Shown: positions 53,005 through 62,595 of the stretch, piece by piece
How the letters are laid out: each line of letters opens with the position of its first letter
Numbering within the stretch: position 1 is the first letter of the stretch
Assembly (NCBI RefSeq): GCF_023218175.1
Contig: NZ_JALPTH010000013.1
Span: 1-64,000 of the forward strand
Origin: Streptomyces lichenis
GTDB lineage: Bacteria > Actinomycetota > Actinomycetes > Streptomycetales > Streptomycetaceae
Length of the DNA stretch: 64,000 nt
Direction of reading: 5' to 3'
Translations under genes and position numbers: made by a program
Notes under the pieces: model-generated
What the model saw: only the letters and a program-made list of their open reading frames with translations
Database searches by the model: none
Told to the model about the DNA's origin: nothing

Positions 53005-54123
53005 ATGACCACCCGGACGACGCCCGCCGCGCCCCTGCTCGACGACCGCGCGCTGAACAGGGCCACCCTCGCCCGCCAGCTGCTGCTGCGGCGCGCCCCG
53101 ACGGGTGCCGAGGAGGCGGTGGACCGGCTGGTCGGCCTCCAGGCGCAGAACACCCGGCCGCCTTACCTCGCGCTGGCGGCCCGGCTGGAGGGGTTCCGGC
53201 CCGAGGAGCTGTCCGGGCTGATGGAGCGGCGGGCGGTGGCCCGTACCGTCACCCTGCGCTCCACCCTGCACACCCACACCGCCGAGGACGTCCTCGCCCT
53301 GCGCGCGCTGGTGCAGCCCGCCCGGGAACGGGAGCTGTCCATCTTCCGCCGGCGGCTGACCGGGGTCGACTTGGAGCGGCTGGCCGGTCTCGCCCGCGAG
53401 CTGGTGGAGGAGCGCCCCCGTACACCGAAGGAGCTGCGCGAGGAGCTGGCGCCGCTCTGGCCGGACGCCGACCCGCCCGCCCTCTCGGTCGCCGCCCGCT
53501 GTCTGCTGCCGCTGGTGCAGGTCACCCCGCGCGGGCTGTGGGGAAGAAGCGGGCAGGTCGCGCTGACCACGGCCGAGAAGTGGCTGGGCCGGGAGGCCGC
53601 CGAGCCGGCCGGGCTGGAGGCCACCGTGAAGCGCTACCTCGCCGCCTTCGGGCCGGCGTCGGTGAAGGACATGCAGCTGTGGGCCGGACTGACCCGGCTG
53701 CGCCCGGCGTTCGAACGGCTCCGCCCCGAACTGGCGGTCTTCCGGGACGAGCGCGGCACCGAGCTGTTCGACCTGCCGGACGCCCCGCGCCCGGGCGGAG
53801 CCGAGGAGGCTCCGCCGCGGCTGCTGCCCGAGTTCGACAACCTGCTGCTGTCGCACGCCGACCGCCGCCGGCTGGTGCCGCCCGCCGCCAAGGACCGCAC
53901 CTGGAAGGGGAACCAGGCGTTCCCGGTCTTCCTGGTGGACGGGCTGGTCGCCGGGGTGTGGCGGCTGGAGGAGGGCGCCGGGCGGGCGGTGGTGGTGCTG
54001 GAGCCGTTCGGCAGGCTGAGCCGGGACGAGCGGACCGCCCTGGTCGAGGAGGCCGGGCGGACGGCGGGGGTGCTGAGCGGGGCGGAGGACCGGGACGTGC
54101 GGTTCGGCACCGTGATCGACTGA
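53005..54123 (+). CDS. Winged-helix DNA-binding-domain protein (AlkZ/YcaQ-like superfamily)
   Basis: 372 residues, ATG start. It begins LLDDRALNRATLARQLLLRR, with VDRLVGLQAQNTRPPYLALA and RTVTLRSTLHTHTAEDVLAL. This is the HTH_42 winged-helix family, distantly related to the AlkZ and YcaQ DNA glycosylases that unhook crosslinks. The QAQ-like motif (GLQAQNTRP) is retained; glycosylase activity in this subfamily is not established. The N-terminal half is tandem winged helices and the C-terminal half an alpha/beta cap. Confidence 0.75.
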   Translation: MTTRTTPAAPLLDDRALNRATLARQLLLRRAPTGAEEAVDRLVGLQAQNTRPPYLALAARLEGFRPEELSGLMERRAVARTVTLRSTLHTHTAEDVLALRALVQPARERELSIFRRRLTGVDLERLAGLARELVEERPRTPKELREELAPLWPDADPPALSVAARCLLPLVQVTPRGLWGRSGQVALTTAEKWLGREAAEPAGLEATVKRYLAAFGPASVKDMQLWAGLTRLRPAFERLRPELAVFRDERGTELFDLPDAPRPGGAEEAPPRLLPEFDNLLLSHADRRRLVPPAAKDRTWKGNQAFPVFLVDGLVAGVWRLEEGAGRAVVVLEPFGRLSRDERTALVEEAGRTAGVLSGAEDRDVRFGTVID

Positions 54124-54206
54124 GGCGGGCGCCGGGGTGGCCCCGGGCCCGGCGGGGGTTGGACGATGGGCTCCCGCCCGCCGGCGGGTCACCACCAGGA
54201 GGGCGT

Positions 54207-55931
54207 ATGGCGCAGCACGACGGCGACCGGGCCGCGGCGTTCCGGGAGGCCCGGGACTTCCTGCTGAAGCACCGGGAGGACTACCCCGCGGCGTACGAGG
54301 GCTTCCGCTGGCCCCGGCCGGAGCGGTTCAACTGGGCGCTGGACTGGTTCGACACGATCGCCGAGCGCGACCTCGCCGAGGGCACCGAGCGGACCGCGCT
54401 GCACCTGGTGGAGGAGGACGGCCGGGAGACCCGGCTGAGCTTCGCCGCGCTGCGCGAGCGCTCCGACCGGGTGGCCAACTGGCTGCGCGGGCAGGGGGTA
54501 CGGGCCGGGGACCGGGTCCTGGTGATGCTCGGCAACCAGGTGGAGCTGTGGGAGACGGCGCTCGCCGCGATGAAGCTGCGGGCCGTGGTCATCCCGGCCA
54601 CCCCGCTGCTCGGCCCGGCCGACCTGACCGACCGGGTGGAGCGCGGCCGGGCCCGGCATGTGGTGGTCCGCGCCGAGGACACCGCCAAGTTCGACCAGGT
54701 CCCCGGCGGGTACACCCGGATCGCGGTCGGGCGCGGACCGGACGGCGGGCCGGTGCCGGGGTGGCTGGCGTACGAGGAGGCGGCCGGCGCCCCCGCCGCC
54801 TTCGCGCCGGACGGGGAGACCCTGGCCGGCGATCCGCTGATGCTGTACTTCACCTCCGGCACCACCGCCCGCCCCAAGCTGGTCGAGCACACCCATGTCT
54901 CGTATCCGGTGGGCCATCTGGCCACCATGTACTGGATCGGGCTGAAGCCGGGCGACGTCCATCTGAACATCTCCTCGCCCGGCTGGGCCAAGCACGCCTG
55001 GTCCAACCTCTTCGCCCCGTGGAACGCCGAGGCGACCGTCTTCCTCTTCCACTACACCCGCTTCGACGCGGCCCGGCTGATGGCCGAGATGGACCGGCAC
55101 GGGGTCACCAGCCTGTGCGCCCCGCCGACCGTCTGGCGGATGCTCATCCAGGCCGACCTGTCCGCCCTGCGCACCCCGCCGAGGGAGGCGCTGGCCGCGG
55201 GCGAGCCGCTGAACCCGGAGGTCATCGAGGCGGTGCGGCGGGCCTGGGGCGTCACCATCCGGGACGGCTTCGGCCAGACCGAGACCGCGGTCCAGGTGGC
55301 CAACACCCCCGGCCAGCGACTCAAGCCCGGCTCCATGGGCCGCCCCAGCCCCGGCTACCGGGTGGAACTGCTCGACCCGGTGACCGGCGAGCCCGGCGCG
55401 GAGGAAGGGGAGATCGCGCTGGACCTCGCGGCCGCGCCGGTGGGCCTGATGACCGGCTACCACGGCGACCCGGAACGCACCGCCGAGGCGATGGCCGGCG
55501 GCTACTACCGCACCGGCGACATCGCGGCCCGGGACGAGGACGGATACCTGTTCTACACGGGCCGGGACGACGACGTCTTCAAGAGCAGCGACTACAAGAT
55601 CAGTCCCTTCGAGCTGGAGAGCGCGCTGCTGGAGCACGAGGCGGTGGCGGAGGCCGCGGTCGTCCCGGCACCCGACCCGGTGCGGCTGGCGGTGCCCAAG
55701 GCGTATGTGGTGCTCGCCGAGGGCTGGGAGCCGGGCCCGGAGACGGCCAGGGCGCTGTTCGCGCACTCGCGGGCGGTCCTCGCCCCGTACAAGCGGCTGC
55801 GCCGCATCGAGTTCGCCGAGCTGCCCAAGACCGTCTCCGGCAAGATCCGCCGGGTGGAGCTGCGCGAGCGCACGGCCGCGGGCTCGGTGGGGTCCGGGGT
55901 GGAGTACGACGAGCGGGAGCTGTCCGGCTGA
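54207..55931 (+). CDS. Acyl-CoA synthetase (AMP-forming, medium-chain type)
   Basis: 574 residues; ATG with AGGAGG upstream. Adenylate-forming motifs: LMLYFTSGTTARPKLVEHTH (P-loop), DGFGQTETAVQ, YYRTGDIAARDEDGYLFYTG and RDDDVFKSSDYKISPFELES, and the catalytic Lys in LPKTVSGKIRRVEL. The start (FNWALDWFDTIAERD) and SPGWAKHAWSNLF are those of medium-chain or acetyl/propionyl-type AcsM-like enzymes. It activates a carboxylic acid to its CoA thioester. No neighbouring pathway defines the acid. Confidence 0.9.
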   Translation: MAQHDGDRAAAFREARDFLLKHREDYPAAYEGFRWPRPERFNWALDWFDTIAERDLAEGTERTALHLVEEDGRETRLSFAALRERSDRVANWLRGQGVRAGDRVLVMLGNQVELWETALAAMKLRAVVIPATPLLGPADLTDRVERGRARHVVVRAEDTAKFDQVPGGYTRIAVGRGPDGGPVPGWLAYEEAAGAPAAFAPDGETLAGDPLMLYFTSGTTARPKLVEHTHVSYPVGHLATMYWIGLKPGDVHLNISSPGWAKHAWSNLFAPWNAEATVFLFHYTRFDAARLMAEMDRHGVTSLCAPPTVWRMLIQADLSALRTPPREALAAGEPLNPEVIEAVRRAWGVTIRDGFGQTETAVQVANTPGQRLKPGSMGRPSPGYRVELLDPVTGEPGAEEGEIALDLAAAPVGLMTGYHGDPERTAEAMAGGYYRTGDIAARDEDGYLFYTGRDDDVFKSSDYKISPFELESALLEHEAVAEAAVVPAPDPVRLAVPKAYVVLAEGWEPGPETARALFAHSRAVLAPYKRLRRIEFAELPKTVSGKIRRVELRERTAAGSVGSGVEYDERELSG

Positions 55932-55952
55932 GCGGCCCCGCTCCCGTACCTC

Positions 55953-56720
55953 CTACGCGCCGCCGGCGAGGAGTTCGTCGGCGGCGCCGCCCAGCGGCTG
56001 CGGGATGCCGGTCAGGTCCATCACGAACAGCGGCAGTCCGATTCCCTCCGCGCGGGCCCGGGCCTCCGGCGCGTATCCGGCCAGCGAGAAGGCGACGCCG
56101 CGGGCCTCGGTCGCCAGTCCGGTGAGCCAGAGGCACTCCACGGCCCGCAGCGAGGTGGGCCGGGTCGTCGGATCCACCCGCGCCACCAGCCCGTGGCCGC
56201 GCAGGTCCACCCCGGTGACGGGCCCGGCGGGGCGCTCCTCGGGCTGGACCACGTCCCGGAAGCCCAGCCAGCGCAGATAGCGGGCGGCGGTGGAGACCGC
56301 GTCCCGGGCGGTGCGGATGGTCACCGGCCGGAAGGCCGGGCGCGGCGGGGCCGCGGTGCGCGGCAGCGGGATGTGCGCGGGAGCGGTGGACAGGCCGGTC
56401 GCCGAGGAGGTGGGGCCCGAGCCGCCCCCCTGGGTCTCGCGCTGCGGCGCGGGGCTGGCCACCGGCCGTACCGGCAGCCGCAGCACGGTCCCGCACGGGC
56501 AGCCCAGCTCCGGCTGCGGCCACTGGTCCTGGCGTCCGCAGGCCGCGCAGCGCGCGGTGATCCAGGCGTCGGTCCAGGTGCGGTGGGTGATCGGCTCGGC
56601 CGGGGCGCCCCGCAGCACCGGCGGCACCACGGGCGTCCCGCAGGGGCAGGGGTACGACGGCGGGGTGTAGCCGTGCGTCCGGCGGCAGGCCGGGCAGCGC
56701 ACCGGCACGTTCTCGGTCAC
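55953..56720 (-). CDS. Zinc-ribbon protein with nuclease-like C-terminal domain
   Basis: 255 residues from the GTG at 56720. Two to three zinc ribbons occur at the N-terminus ([11 protein letters not shown] with [13 protein letters not shown] with GCPCG). A Pro/Gly-rich linker follows, then a ~110-residue alpha/beta domain ([60 protein letters not shown]) that resembles Mrr/restriction-endonuclease-like folds. Catalytic residues are not certain, so it may be inactive. Convergent with the acyl-CoA synthetase, 21 bases apart. Confidence 0.55.
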   Translation of the reverse strand: MTENVPVRCPACRRTHGYTPPSYPCPCGTPVVPPVLRGAPAEPITHRTWTDAWITARCAACGRQDQWPQPELGCPCGTVLRLPVRPVASPAPQRETQGGGSGPTSSATGLSTAPAHIPLPRTAAPPRPAFRPVTIRTARDAVSTAARYLRWLGFRDVVQPEERPAGPVTGVDLRGHGLVARVDPTTRPTSLRAVECLWLTGLATEARGVAFSLAGYAPEARARAEGIGLPLFVMDLTGIPQPLGGAADELLAGGA

Positions 56721-56971
56721 GACGGCCCCTCGGCCGGTCCCCGCCCCGTACGGCCGCTCGGCCCGTTCCCCGCCACGACGCCCCTCTCGTCCCCGGCCCC
56801 GGGCCCGCCACCCCGCGTCCCGGCCACCACGGGTCCATGGTCCACCACGGAGGGCTCCTTGGGGAGCGGTTCGGCCATGTCCGGTTCCGGGCGGTGCGGC
56901 GCGGGCCTGCCGGTACCAGCCCGGCCGCCTCGGGCTCCCTTGACGGCGCGAAGCGAGCCGGATTACTGTGC

Positions 56972-57007
56972 TTCCACATAACAGAAACAAACTTCCGCAT
57001 TACGGAA
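56972..57007. promoter_or_regulatory. Tandem palindromic operators upstream of gcl
   Basis: TTCCACATAACAGAA at 56972-56986 and TTCCGCATTACGGAA at 56993-57007 are two copies of TTCCRCATWACRGAA exactly 21 bases apart, two helical turns. The second is a perfect TTCCG-N5-CGGAA palindrome. They lie 61 bases before the gcl ATG. The form fits an IclR-family repressor such as an allantoin/glyoxylate regulator (AllR-like), which is inference. The interval 56721-57067 otherwise holds no gene. Confidence 0.6.
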
Positions 57008-57067
57008 TCGCAGCTCTCAGGTGGCGCGACAGAGCCCGAATCCGCCCGGCCCCAGCAGGAGCACCCC

Positions 57068-58852
57068 ATGCCTCGTATGACCGCCGCCCGTGCGGCCGTT
57101 GAGATCCTCAAGCGCGAGGGCGTCACCACCGCGTTCGGTGTGCCCGGAGCGGCGATCAACCCCTTCTACCGGGCGCTCAAGGAGGGCGGTGGCATCGACC
57201 ACACGCTCGCGCGCCATGTGGAGGGTGCCTCGCACATGGCCGAGGGCTACACCCGCGCCAAGGCCGGCAACATCGGCGTCTGCATCGGCACCTCGGGCCC
57301 GGCCGGCACCGACATGATCACCGGGCTGTACTCGGCGATCGCGGACTCCATCCCGATCCTGTGCATCACCGGCCAGGCCCCGGTCGCCAAGCTCCACAAG
57401 GAGGACTTCCAGGCGGTCGACATCGCCTCGATCGCCAAGCCGGTCACCAAGGCGGCGACCACCGTCCTGGAGGCCGCGCAGGTCCCCGGCGTCTTCCAGC
57501 AGGCCTTCCACCTGATGCGCTCCGGCCGCCCCGGCCCGGTCCTCATCGACCTGCCGATCGACGTCCAGCAGACCGAGATCGAGTTCGACCCGGAGACCTA
57601 CCAGCCGCTGCCGGTCTACAAGCCGCACGCCACCCGCGCCCAGATCGAGAAGGCGCTGGGCTTCCTGCTGGCGTCCGAGCGCCCGCTGATCGTCGCCGGC
57701 GGCGGCGTCATCAACGCCGACGCCTCCGAGCTGCTGGTCGAGTTCGCCGAGCTCACCGGCGTCCCGGTCATCTCCACCCTGATGGGCTGGGGCACCATCC
57801 CGGACGACCACGAGCTGAGCGCCGGCATGGTCGGTGTGCAGACCGCGCACCGCTACGGCAACGCCACCTTCCTGGAGTCCGACTTCGTCCTCGGCATCGG
57901 CAACCGCTGGGCCAACCGCCACACCGGCTACAACCTGGACGCGTACACCAAGGGCCGGAAGTTCGTCCACATCGACATCGAGCCCACCCAGATCGGCAAG
58001 ATCTTCGCCCCGGACTACGGCATCGCCTCCGACGCCAAGGCCGCGCTGGAGCTGCTGATCGAGGTCGCGCGCGAGGTGAAGGCCGAGGGCCGGCTGCCGG
58101 ACTTCGCCGCCTGGGCCGCCTCCGGCCAGGAGCGCAAGGGCACCCTGCTGCGCCGTACCCACTTCGACGACATCCCGATGAAGCCGCAGCGGGTGTACGA
58201 GGAGATGAACAGGGCGTTCGGGCCGGAGACCCGCTATGTCACCACCATCGGCCTCTCCCAGATCGCCGGCGCGCAGATGCTGCACGTCTTCAAGCCGCGC
58301 CACTGGATCAACTGCGGCCAGGCCGGCCCGCTCGGCTGGACCATCCCGGCCGCCATCGGCGCCGCCACCGCGGACCCGGACACCCCGATCGTGGCGCTCT
58401 CCGGTGACTACGACTTCCAGTTCATGATCGAGGAGCTGGCGGTCGCCGCCCAGCACAAGGTCCCCTACGTCCACGTGCTGGTGAACAACGCCTACCTCGG
58501 CCTGATCCGCCAGGCCCAGATCGGCCTGGACATCAACTTCCAGGTCAACCTGGAGTTCGAGAACATCAACACCCCGGAGATCGGCGTCTACGGCGTGGAC
58601 CACGTCAAGGTCGCCGAGGGCCTGGGCTGCAAGGCCATCCGGGTCACCGACCCGGCCGAGCTGGGCGCCGCCTTCGAGGAGGCCAAGAAGCTCGCCGCGC
58701 AGTACCGGGTCCCGGTCGTGGTCGAGGCCATCCTGGAGCGGATCACCAACATCTCCATGAGCAGGACGGTCGACGTCAGCGACGTCACCGAGTTCGAGGA
58801 GCTGGCCACCGAGCCGGGCCACGCCCCCACGGCGATCCGCAACCTCGTCTGA
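57068..58852 (+). CDS. gcl: Glyoxylate carboligase (tartronate-semialdehyde synthase)
   Basis: 594 residues; ATG with CAGGAG upstream. The ThDP-enzyme position normally held by Glu is V51, in [17 protein letters not shown]; this is the hallmark of Gcl. ThDP motif [20 protein letters not shown] to [13 protein letters not shown], and length are typical. It condenses two glyoxylates to tartronate semialdehyde and CO2, with FAD as a structural cofactor. It would consume glyoxylate from urate/allantoin breakdown, linking it to the xanthine dehydrogenase operon in the window. Confidence 0.95.
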   Translation: MPRMTAARAAVEILKREGVTTAFGVPGAAINPFYRALKEGGGIDHTLARHVEGASHMAEGYTRAKAGNIGVCIGTSGPAGTDMITGLYSAIADSIPILCITGQAPVAKLHKEDFQAVDIASIAKPVTKAATTVLEAAQVPGVFQQAFHLMRSGRPGPVLIDLPIDVQQTEIEFDPETYQPLPVYKPHATRAQIEKALGFLLASERPLIVAGGGVINADASELLVEFAELTGVPVISTLMGWGTIPDDHELSAGMVGVQTAHRYGNATFLESDFVLGIGNRWANRHTGYNLDAYTKGRKFVHIDIEPTQIGKIFAPDYGIASDAKAALELLIEVAREVKAEGRLPDFAAWAASGQERKGTLLRRTHFDDIPMKPQRVYEEMNRAFGPETRYVTTIGLSQIAGAQMLHVFKPRHWINCGQAGPLGWTIPAAIGAATADPDTPIVALSGDYDFQFMIEELAVAAQHKVPYVHVLVNNAYLGLIRQAQIGLDINFQVNLEFENINTPEIGVYGVDHVKVAEGLGCKAIRVTDPAELGAAFEEAKKLAAQYRVPVVVEAILERITNISMSRTVDVSDVTEFEELATEPGHAPTAIRNLV

Positions 58853-58959
58853 CGCACCCGCCCAGGCGATCCCCGGCCACGCGGCCCCCACCCCGGAGAC
58901 TCCACGCCCCGGGGCGGGGGCCGCGTTCCGTTCCCCGCCGGACCGGGTAGCCGTACACC

Positions 58960-59118
58960 ATGGCTGAAGTCGTGGACGCGGACGAACTGCTCCGCCGCAT
59001 CAGGGTCGCCCGGGACTGGGCACGCGAAGAGGAAGAGCGAGCGCCGCAGGGCGCCGGAGCGGCGTACACAGCGGTCAGAAGGGCGCTGGACAAGATCATC
59101 GACCCGCACGCGGAGTGA
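58960..59118 (+). CDS. 52-residue small protein
   Basis: ATG; begins MAEVVDADELLRRIRVARDW, continues through EEEERAPQGAGAAYTAVRRA and ends IIDPHAE before TGA. Highly charged, two predicted helices, no Cys. It sits 107 bases after gcl and is convergent with the HAD-like gene. A GACCGGGTAG sequence upstream gives only a weak ribosome binding site. Codon use is Streptomyces-like. Function unknown. Confidence 0.55.
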   Translation: MAEVVDADELLRRIRVARDWAREEEERAPQGAGAAYTAVRRALDKIIDPHAE

Positions 59119-59133
59119 GGGAGCCGGGGCTGC

Positions 59134-59670
59134 TCAGCCGACGGTCCGCTCCGGGCCGTGGTGGCGCAGCCAGGCGCCGAGCGCCGCGAAGTCGCGGCCG
59201 GTCAGACCGGTGCGGGGATCGACGCGGTGCAGCAGGGCGGGCCCCGGGTGGTGGGCGGCCACCCACTCCCCGTCCCGGTCGGTGAGCTCGTCGTCCACCC
59301 AGGCGAAGGGGCGCCCGGCCGCCCAGGCGGTGAGGGGCCGGGTCTTCCCGGGCAGCCCGGCCCGGACGTCGCGCTCCTCGGCCTCCGACGGCTCCGGCCA
59401 GACCACCACGGGCAGCGGCTCCAGACCCAGCAGCGGGGCGAGGCACTCGTTCGCCTCGTCCAGCCAGGTGGTGGCCCAGACCGGTTCGCAGGGCAGCGCG
59501 GCCAGCCGGGCCCCATGACCGGGGTCCACCCTGGCCAGCAGCGGGTTCACCGTGGCGCCCGGCAGCCCGGGCGGCAGGGGGTGGACCGGATACGGCGTCG
59601 GGGACCCGAAGGGGATGAGCGGGCCGTCGACATCGAGGAACAGCAGCGGGGGCGGGGCGGGAAGGGGCAT
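59134..59670 (-). CDS. HAD-superfamily-like hydrolase
   Basis: 178 residues. HAD motif I is LLFLDVDGPL near residues 9-18, a third motif with Lys is PGKTRPL, and the acidic motif is AWVDDELTD. The middle (WATTWLDEANECLAPLLGLE) is typical of the small Streptomyces HAD proteins annotated as secreted or hypothetical phosphatases; here there is no signal peptide. Substrate unknown. It is divergent from the TerD-domain gene across 144 bases. Confidence 0.75.
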   Translation of the reverse strand: MPLPAPPPLLFLDVDGPLIPFGSPTPYPVHPLPPGLPGATVNPLLARVDPGHGARLAALPCEPVWATTWLDEANECLAPLLGLEPLPVVVWPEPSEAEERDVRAGLPGKTRPLTAWAAGRPFAWVDDELTDRDGEWVAAHHPGPALLHRVDPRTGLTGRDFAALGAWLRHHGPERTVG

Positions 59671-59814
59671 CGCGGGCACTGTAGCGGGGCCGGAGCCTGG
59701 TGGGCGGCGGGGTGGGGGGCCCGGCGGGCGCCGGGGGTCGAGGCCCGGGCCGACGGGCGTCGGCGCGGGGAAACTCCGGTGCGGCAGGCCGGGCGGCTCT
59801 GGGATCATGCCGGG

Positions 59815-62004
59815 ATGTCCCAGCGTCTCGTGTCCCTGGTCATCCGGCACACCCACCGCATACCCGTCCTCACCGTCCCCGCGGGCACCGCCGCATCCGG
59901 TGGGCAGGGGGCCGTGGTGGCGCGGCAGTTGGACGCCGCGCTGATGACCGCCGGCTTCAAGCTGGCGGCGCCGCTGCTGGAGCGGCTGTCGGGGATGTCC
60001 GGGGCGGCGGTCGGCCTCACCGCCCGGTGGACCCTGGACACCGTGCGCCGGCTGGTCGGCGACCATGTCCGGCACAACGCCTACTTCATCGACTTCCCGG
60101 CCGGTGTGCCGGACACCCTCGACTTCTGGATGGGGTGCGTCCGGGAGGCCCTCGCCGACGAGGGCGCCCGCGAGAAGGTGCTCGACCAGCTGAGCGCCGG
60201 GGTGGTCGATCTGCTGACCCTCCCCTCGTACGGCCACTACCAGCACGCTTACGAGGAGATGCTGGCCGCCCATGACGAGCTGATCGCCGCCGCCGGCGAC
60301 CGGCTGACGGTGCTGCACCCGGGCGGCGCCCTGGCGGAGGAGGTCACCGCCCTGTATCTGGCGCTGGCCGGGCGCACCACCCCGCTGGGCGAGGAGGGGC
60401 TGAGCGACCTCGCGGTGCTGGCCCGGCACTGCGCCGGCGGCCCCCAGCCCGAGACGATCCCGGTCCGGGAGAACCGCGCCGTGGTCAACCTCGCCCGCCT
60501 GGACGCCGGAGCCGAACCGCTGCTGGACACCGTCACCGATGTGCTGCGGCTGGCCTGCGCCTGGTCCGAGGGCGATGTGACGCTGGCGGAGCCGACCCGC
60601 TTCCGGTCGATGCCCCGGCGGATCCGCCGCGCCCTGCTCGCCGGGCTGGACGCGGTGGTCGCGGACGCCCCGGCCAAGCTCGCCGATGTCACCGCGCACC
60701 GCGAGGCGTTCAAGCGGCTCGGCGAGCGGCTCCACCCGCATGAGCACCCCCGCTGGCCGCACGCCGCCGAGGTGTTCGCCGTCGCCCGGGGTGAGCGGCA
60801 GGCACCGTCGCTGGACAGCCGGGTCGAGGAACGGCTCGGAGAGCGTGATGTGATCGGCGCCGCGCGGCTCCTGGCGGCCGCCCCGGGCAAGCTGTTCCGC
60901 TCGGTGGACCGCCTGCTGCGGCTCTGCTCCACCCAGGAGGAGCGGGACGCCGTGCTGGCGGCCGCCGAGCGGGCCGCCCCGAAGGCCTCCGGCCGGGTGC
61001 TGCTGTCGGTGCGCGAGCACCTGGCCAACCGGGCCAGGGAGACCGGTGAGCGCCGGGTCTTCATCAACCGCTCCGGCCGCCCCTGGACCGTCGAGGACGA
61101 CCGCCCGCCGGTGCCCCCGGCCGCCCGGGCGCGCCTCGCGGCCGTCCTGGACGCCGAGACGCGCCGCCGGCTGCCCGAGCCGGCCCGGCTGCTGGTCGAC
61201 CCGGGCGTCCTGGACGTGGCGCTGCCGCTCAGCGGCAAGGCGAGCGCCGCCGGGCTCGGGGTGCTGCCCCGGGGCTCCCGCTCCCCGGTCGACGGCGAGC
61301 TGCTGCGGTTCTTCACGTACTGGAAGCAGTCGGAGCGCACCACGGACTACGACCTGTCCGCGCTGCTGCTGGACGCCGACTACCAGACCATCGGCTGGCT
61401 CTCGTACACCGCCCTCAAGGAGGTGGAGGGCGTGCACTCCGGGGACGTCACCGACGCGCCCGACGGGGCCTCGGAGTTCATCGACCTGCGGCTGGCCGCG
61501 GCCCGCGGCGAGGTCATCGTCCCCCAGGTCAACATCTTCGCGGGGGAGGGCTTCGAGGAGGTCGAGGAGTCCTTCTTCGGCTTCATGCTGCGTGACGCGG
61601 AGCAGAAGGGCCGCCCCTTCGAGCCGCGTACCGTGCGGATGAAGTCCGAGCTGCGCGGCCCGGGACGGGTGGCGCTCCCGCTGGTGTTCGTCCGCGGCGG
61701 TGACGGCGGCTGGCACGCCAAGTGGCTGCATGTGTATCTGCGCGGCGCCCCGAGCGCCAACCGGGTGGAGGGCAACCGGGCCACGGTCGCCACGCTGCTG
61801 CGGGCCTTCGCCGAGCGCGACCACCTGACGGTCCGCCACCTGGTGGAGCTGATGGCCGACCGGGCCGGCACCACCACCCTGTGGGACGGCGGCCCGGTCC
61901 CGGACGGCCCGGTCACCTTCCTCGGCCTGGAGCGGCCCGAGGGCCTGCACCCGGACTCCGTGGTGGTCACCCCGGAGAACCTGTCCGCCCTGATTCCGGG
62001 CTGA
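59815..62004 (+). CDS. Large TerD-domain protein
   Basis: 729 residues; ATG at 59815 (another ATG eight bases earlier is out of frame). The first ~480 residues are an unassigned helical region (VRHNAYFIDFPAGVPDTLDF, LLTLPSYGHYQHAYEEMLAA). Residues of about 505-660 form a TerD-like domain (YWKQSERTTDYDLSALLLDA, VHSGDVTDAPDGASEFIDLR, EGFEEVEESFFGFMLRD). TerD domains bind calcium and act in stress responses; the acidic residues needed are present. Stand-alone from a ter operon. Confidence 0.75.
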   Translation: MSQRLVSLVIRHTHRIPVLTVPAGTAASGGQGAVVARQLDAALMTAGFKLAAPLLERLSGMSGAAVGLTARWTLDTVRRLVGDHVRHNAYFIDFPAGVPDTLDFWMGCVREALADEGAREKVLDQLSAGVVDLLTLPSYGHYQHAYEEMLAAHDELIAAAGDRLTVLHPGGALAEEVTALYLALAGRTTPLGEEGLSDLAVLARHCAGGPQPETIPVRENRAVVNLARLDAGAEPLLDTVTDVLRLACAWSEGDVTLAEPTRFRSMPRRIRRALLAGLDAVVADAPAKLADVTAHREAFKRLGERLHPHEHPRWPHAAEVFAVARGERQAPSLDSRVEERLGERDVIGAARLLAAAPGKLFRSVDRLLRLCSTQEERDAVLAAAERAAPKASGRVLLSVREHLANRARETGERRVFINRSGRPWTVEDDRPPVPPAARARLAAVLDAETRRRLPEPARLLVDPGVLDVALPLSGKASAAGLGVLPRGSRSPVDGELLRFFTYWKQSERTTDYDLSALLLDADYQTIGWLSYTALKEVEGVHSGDVTDAPDGASEFIDLRLAAARGEVIVPQVNIFAGEGFEEVEESFFGFMLRDAEQKGRPFEPRTVRMKSELRGPGRVALPLVFVRGGDGGWHAKWLHVYLRGAPSANRVEGNRATVATLLRAFAERDHLTVRHLVELMADRAGTTTLWDGGPVPDGPVTFLGLERPEGLHPDSVVVTPENLSALIPG

Positions 62005-62135
62005 GTGCCGTGTACTGAGCCCGGGAAAACCTGTTTCGCCTGCTCATGACCGGCTGTTAGCGTGAGCGTGCGAGGCCATGGAGGGGCTTCCTTCTCCTCA
62101 CTTTCCTGAAACCAGTTCCTCCGCTTTCCTCGCCG

Positions 62136-62178
62136 ACGACGATGCCGGGGCTCCGTACGGGGACCCCGGCATCGTCGT
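62136..62178. terminator. Strong hairpin, perfect 15-bp stem
   Basis: ACGACGATGCCGGGG at 62136-62150 pairs perfectly with CCCCGGCATCGTCGT at 62164-62178, loop 13 bases. It lies 132 bases after the TerD-domain gene, between convergent genes, and is probably a bidirectional transcription terminator. Confidence 0.75.
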
Positions 62179-62215
62179 GTTCGCTCGCGGTGGTGTGCGC
62201 GGCCGGGAACGGAGA

Positions 62216-62258
62216 AGAGCGCGGAGCAGGGGGACCGTAAACCCCTGCTCCGCGCTCT
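62216..62258. terminator. Second strong hairpin, perfect 17-bp stem
   Basis: AGAGCGCGGAGCAGGGG at 62216-62232 pairs perfectly with CCCCTGCTCCGCGCTCT at 62242-62258, loop 9 bases. Immediately downstream of the first hairpin. A double terminator between the convergent TerD-domain and catalase genes is the simplest reading. The rest of 62005-62595 contains no gene I can support. Confidence 0.75.
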
Positions 62259-62595
62259 GGTCTGGGAGGGTCCGGGAGGACATCGGGTGCGGCGGACCCG
62301 GATGTGGAGCCGTCCGGCGGTGCGAGGCTGGCGCGACAGGACGTTCGCGCCGCCGGACGGAGTCTCAAGTGGCCCTCGAAAGAGGGATGGTGGGACCGCG
62401 GCGGCGGCGACGGAGTGGTCCGGCGAGCCCCTTCCTTCAGGTCTGGAAGGGGAGCCGGGCTCCTTGCCACCGCACTGGCACGCTCGCCGCCGCGGTCCTC
62501 ACATCGTCCGTACCGCCGGCCACCCCTCATCCGGGCCGTGGTACGGACTGCGTACGGCGACCGACCTCCCGTCGGGAGCCGTACGCGGTCTGGGA

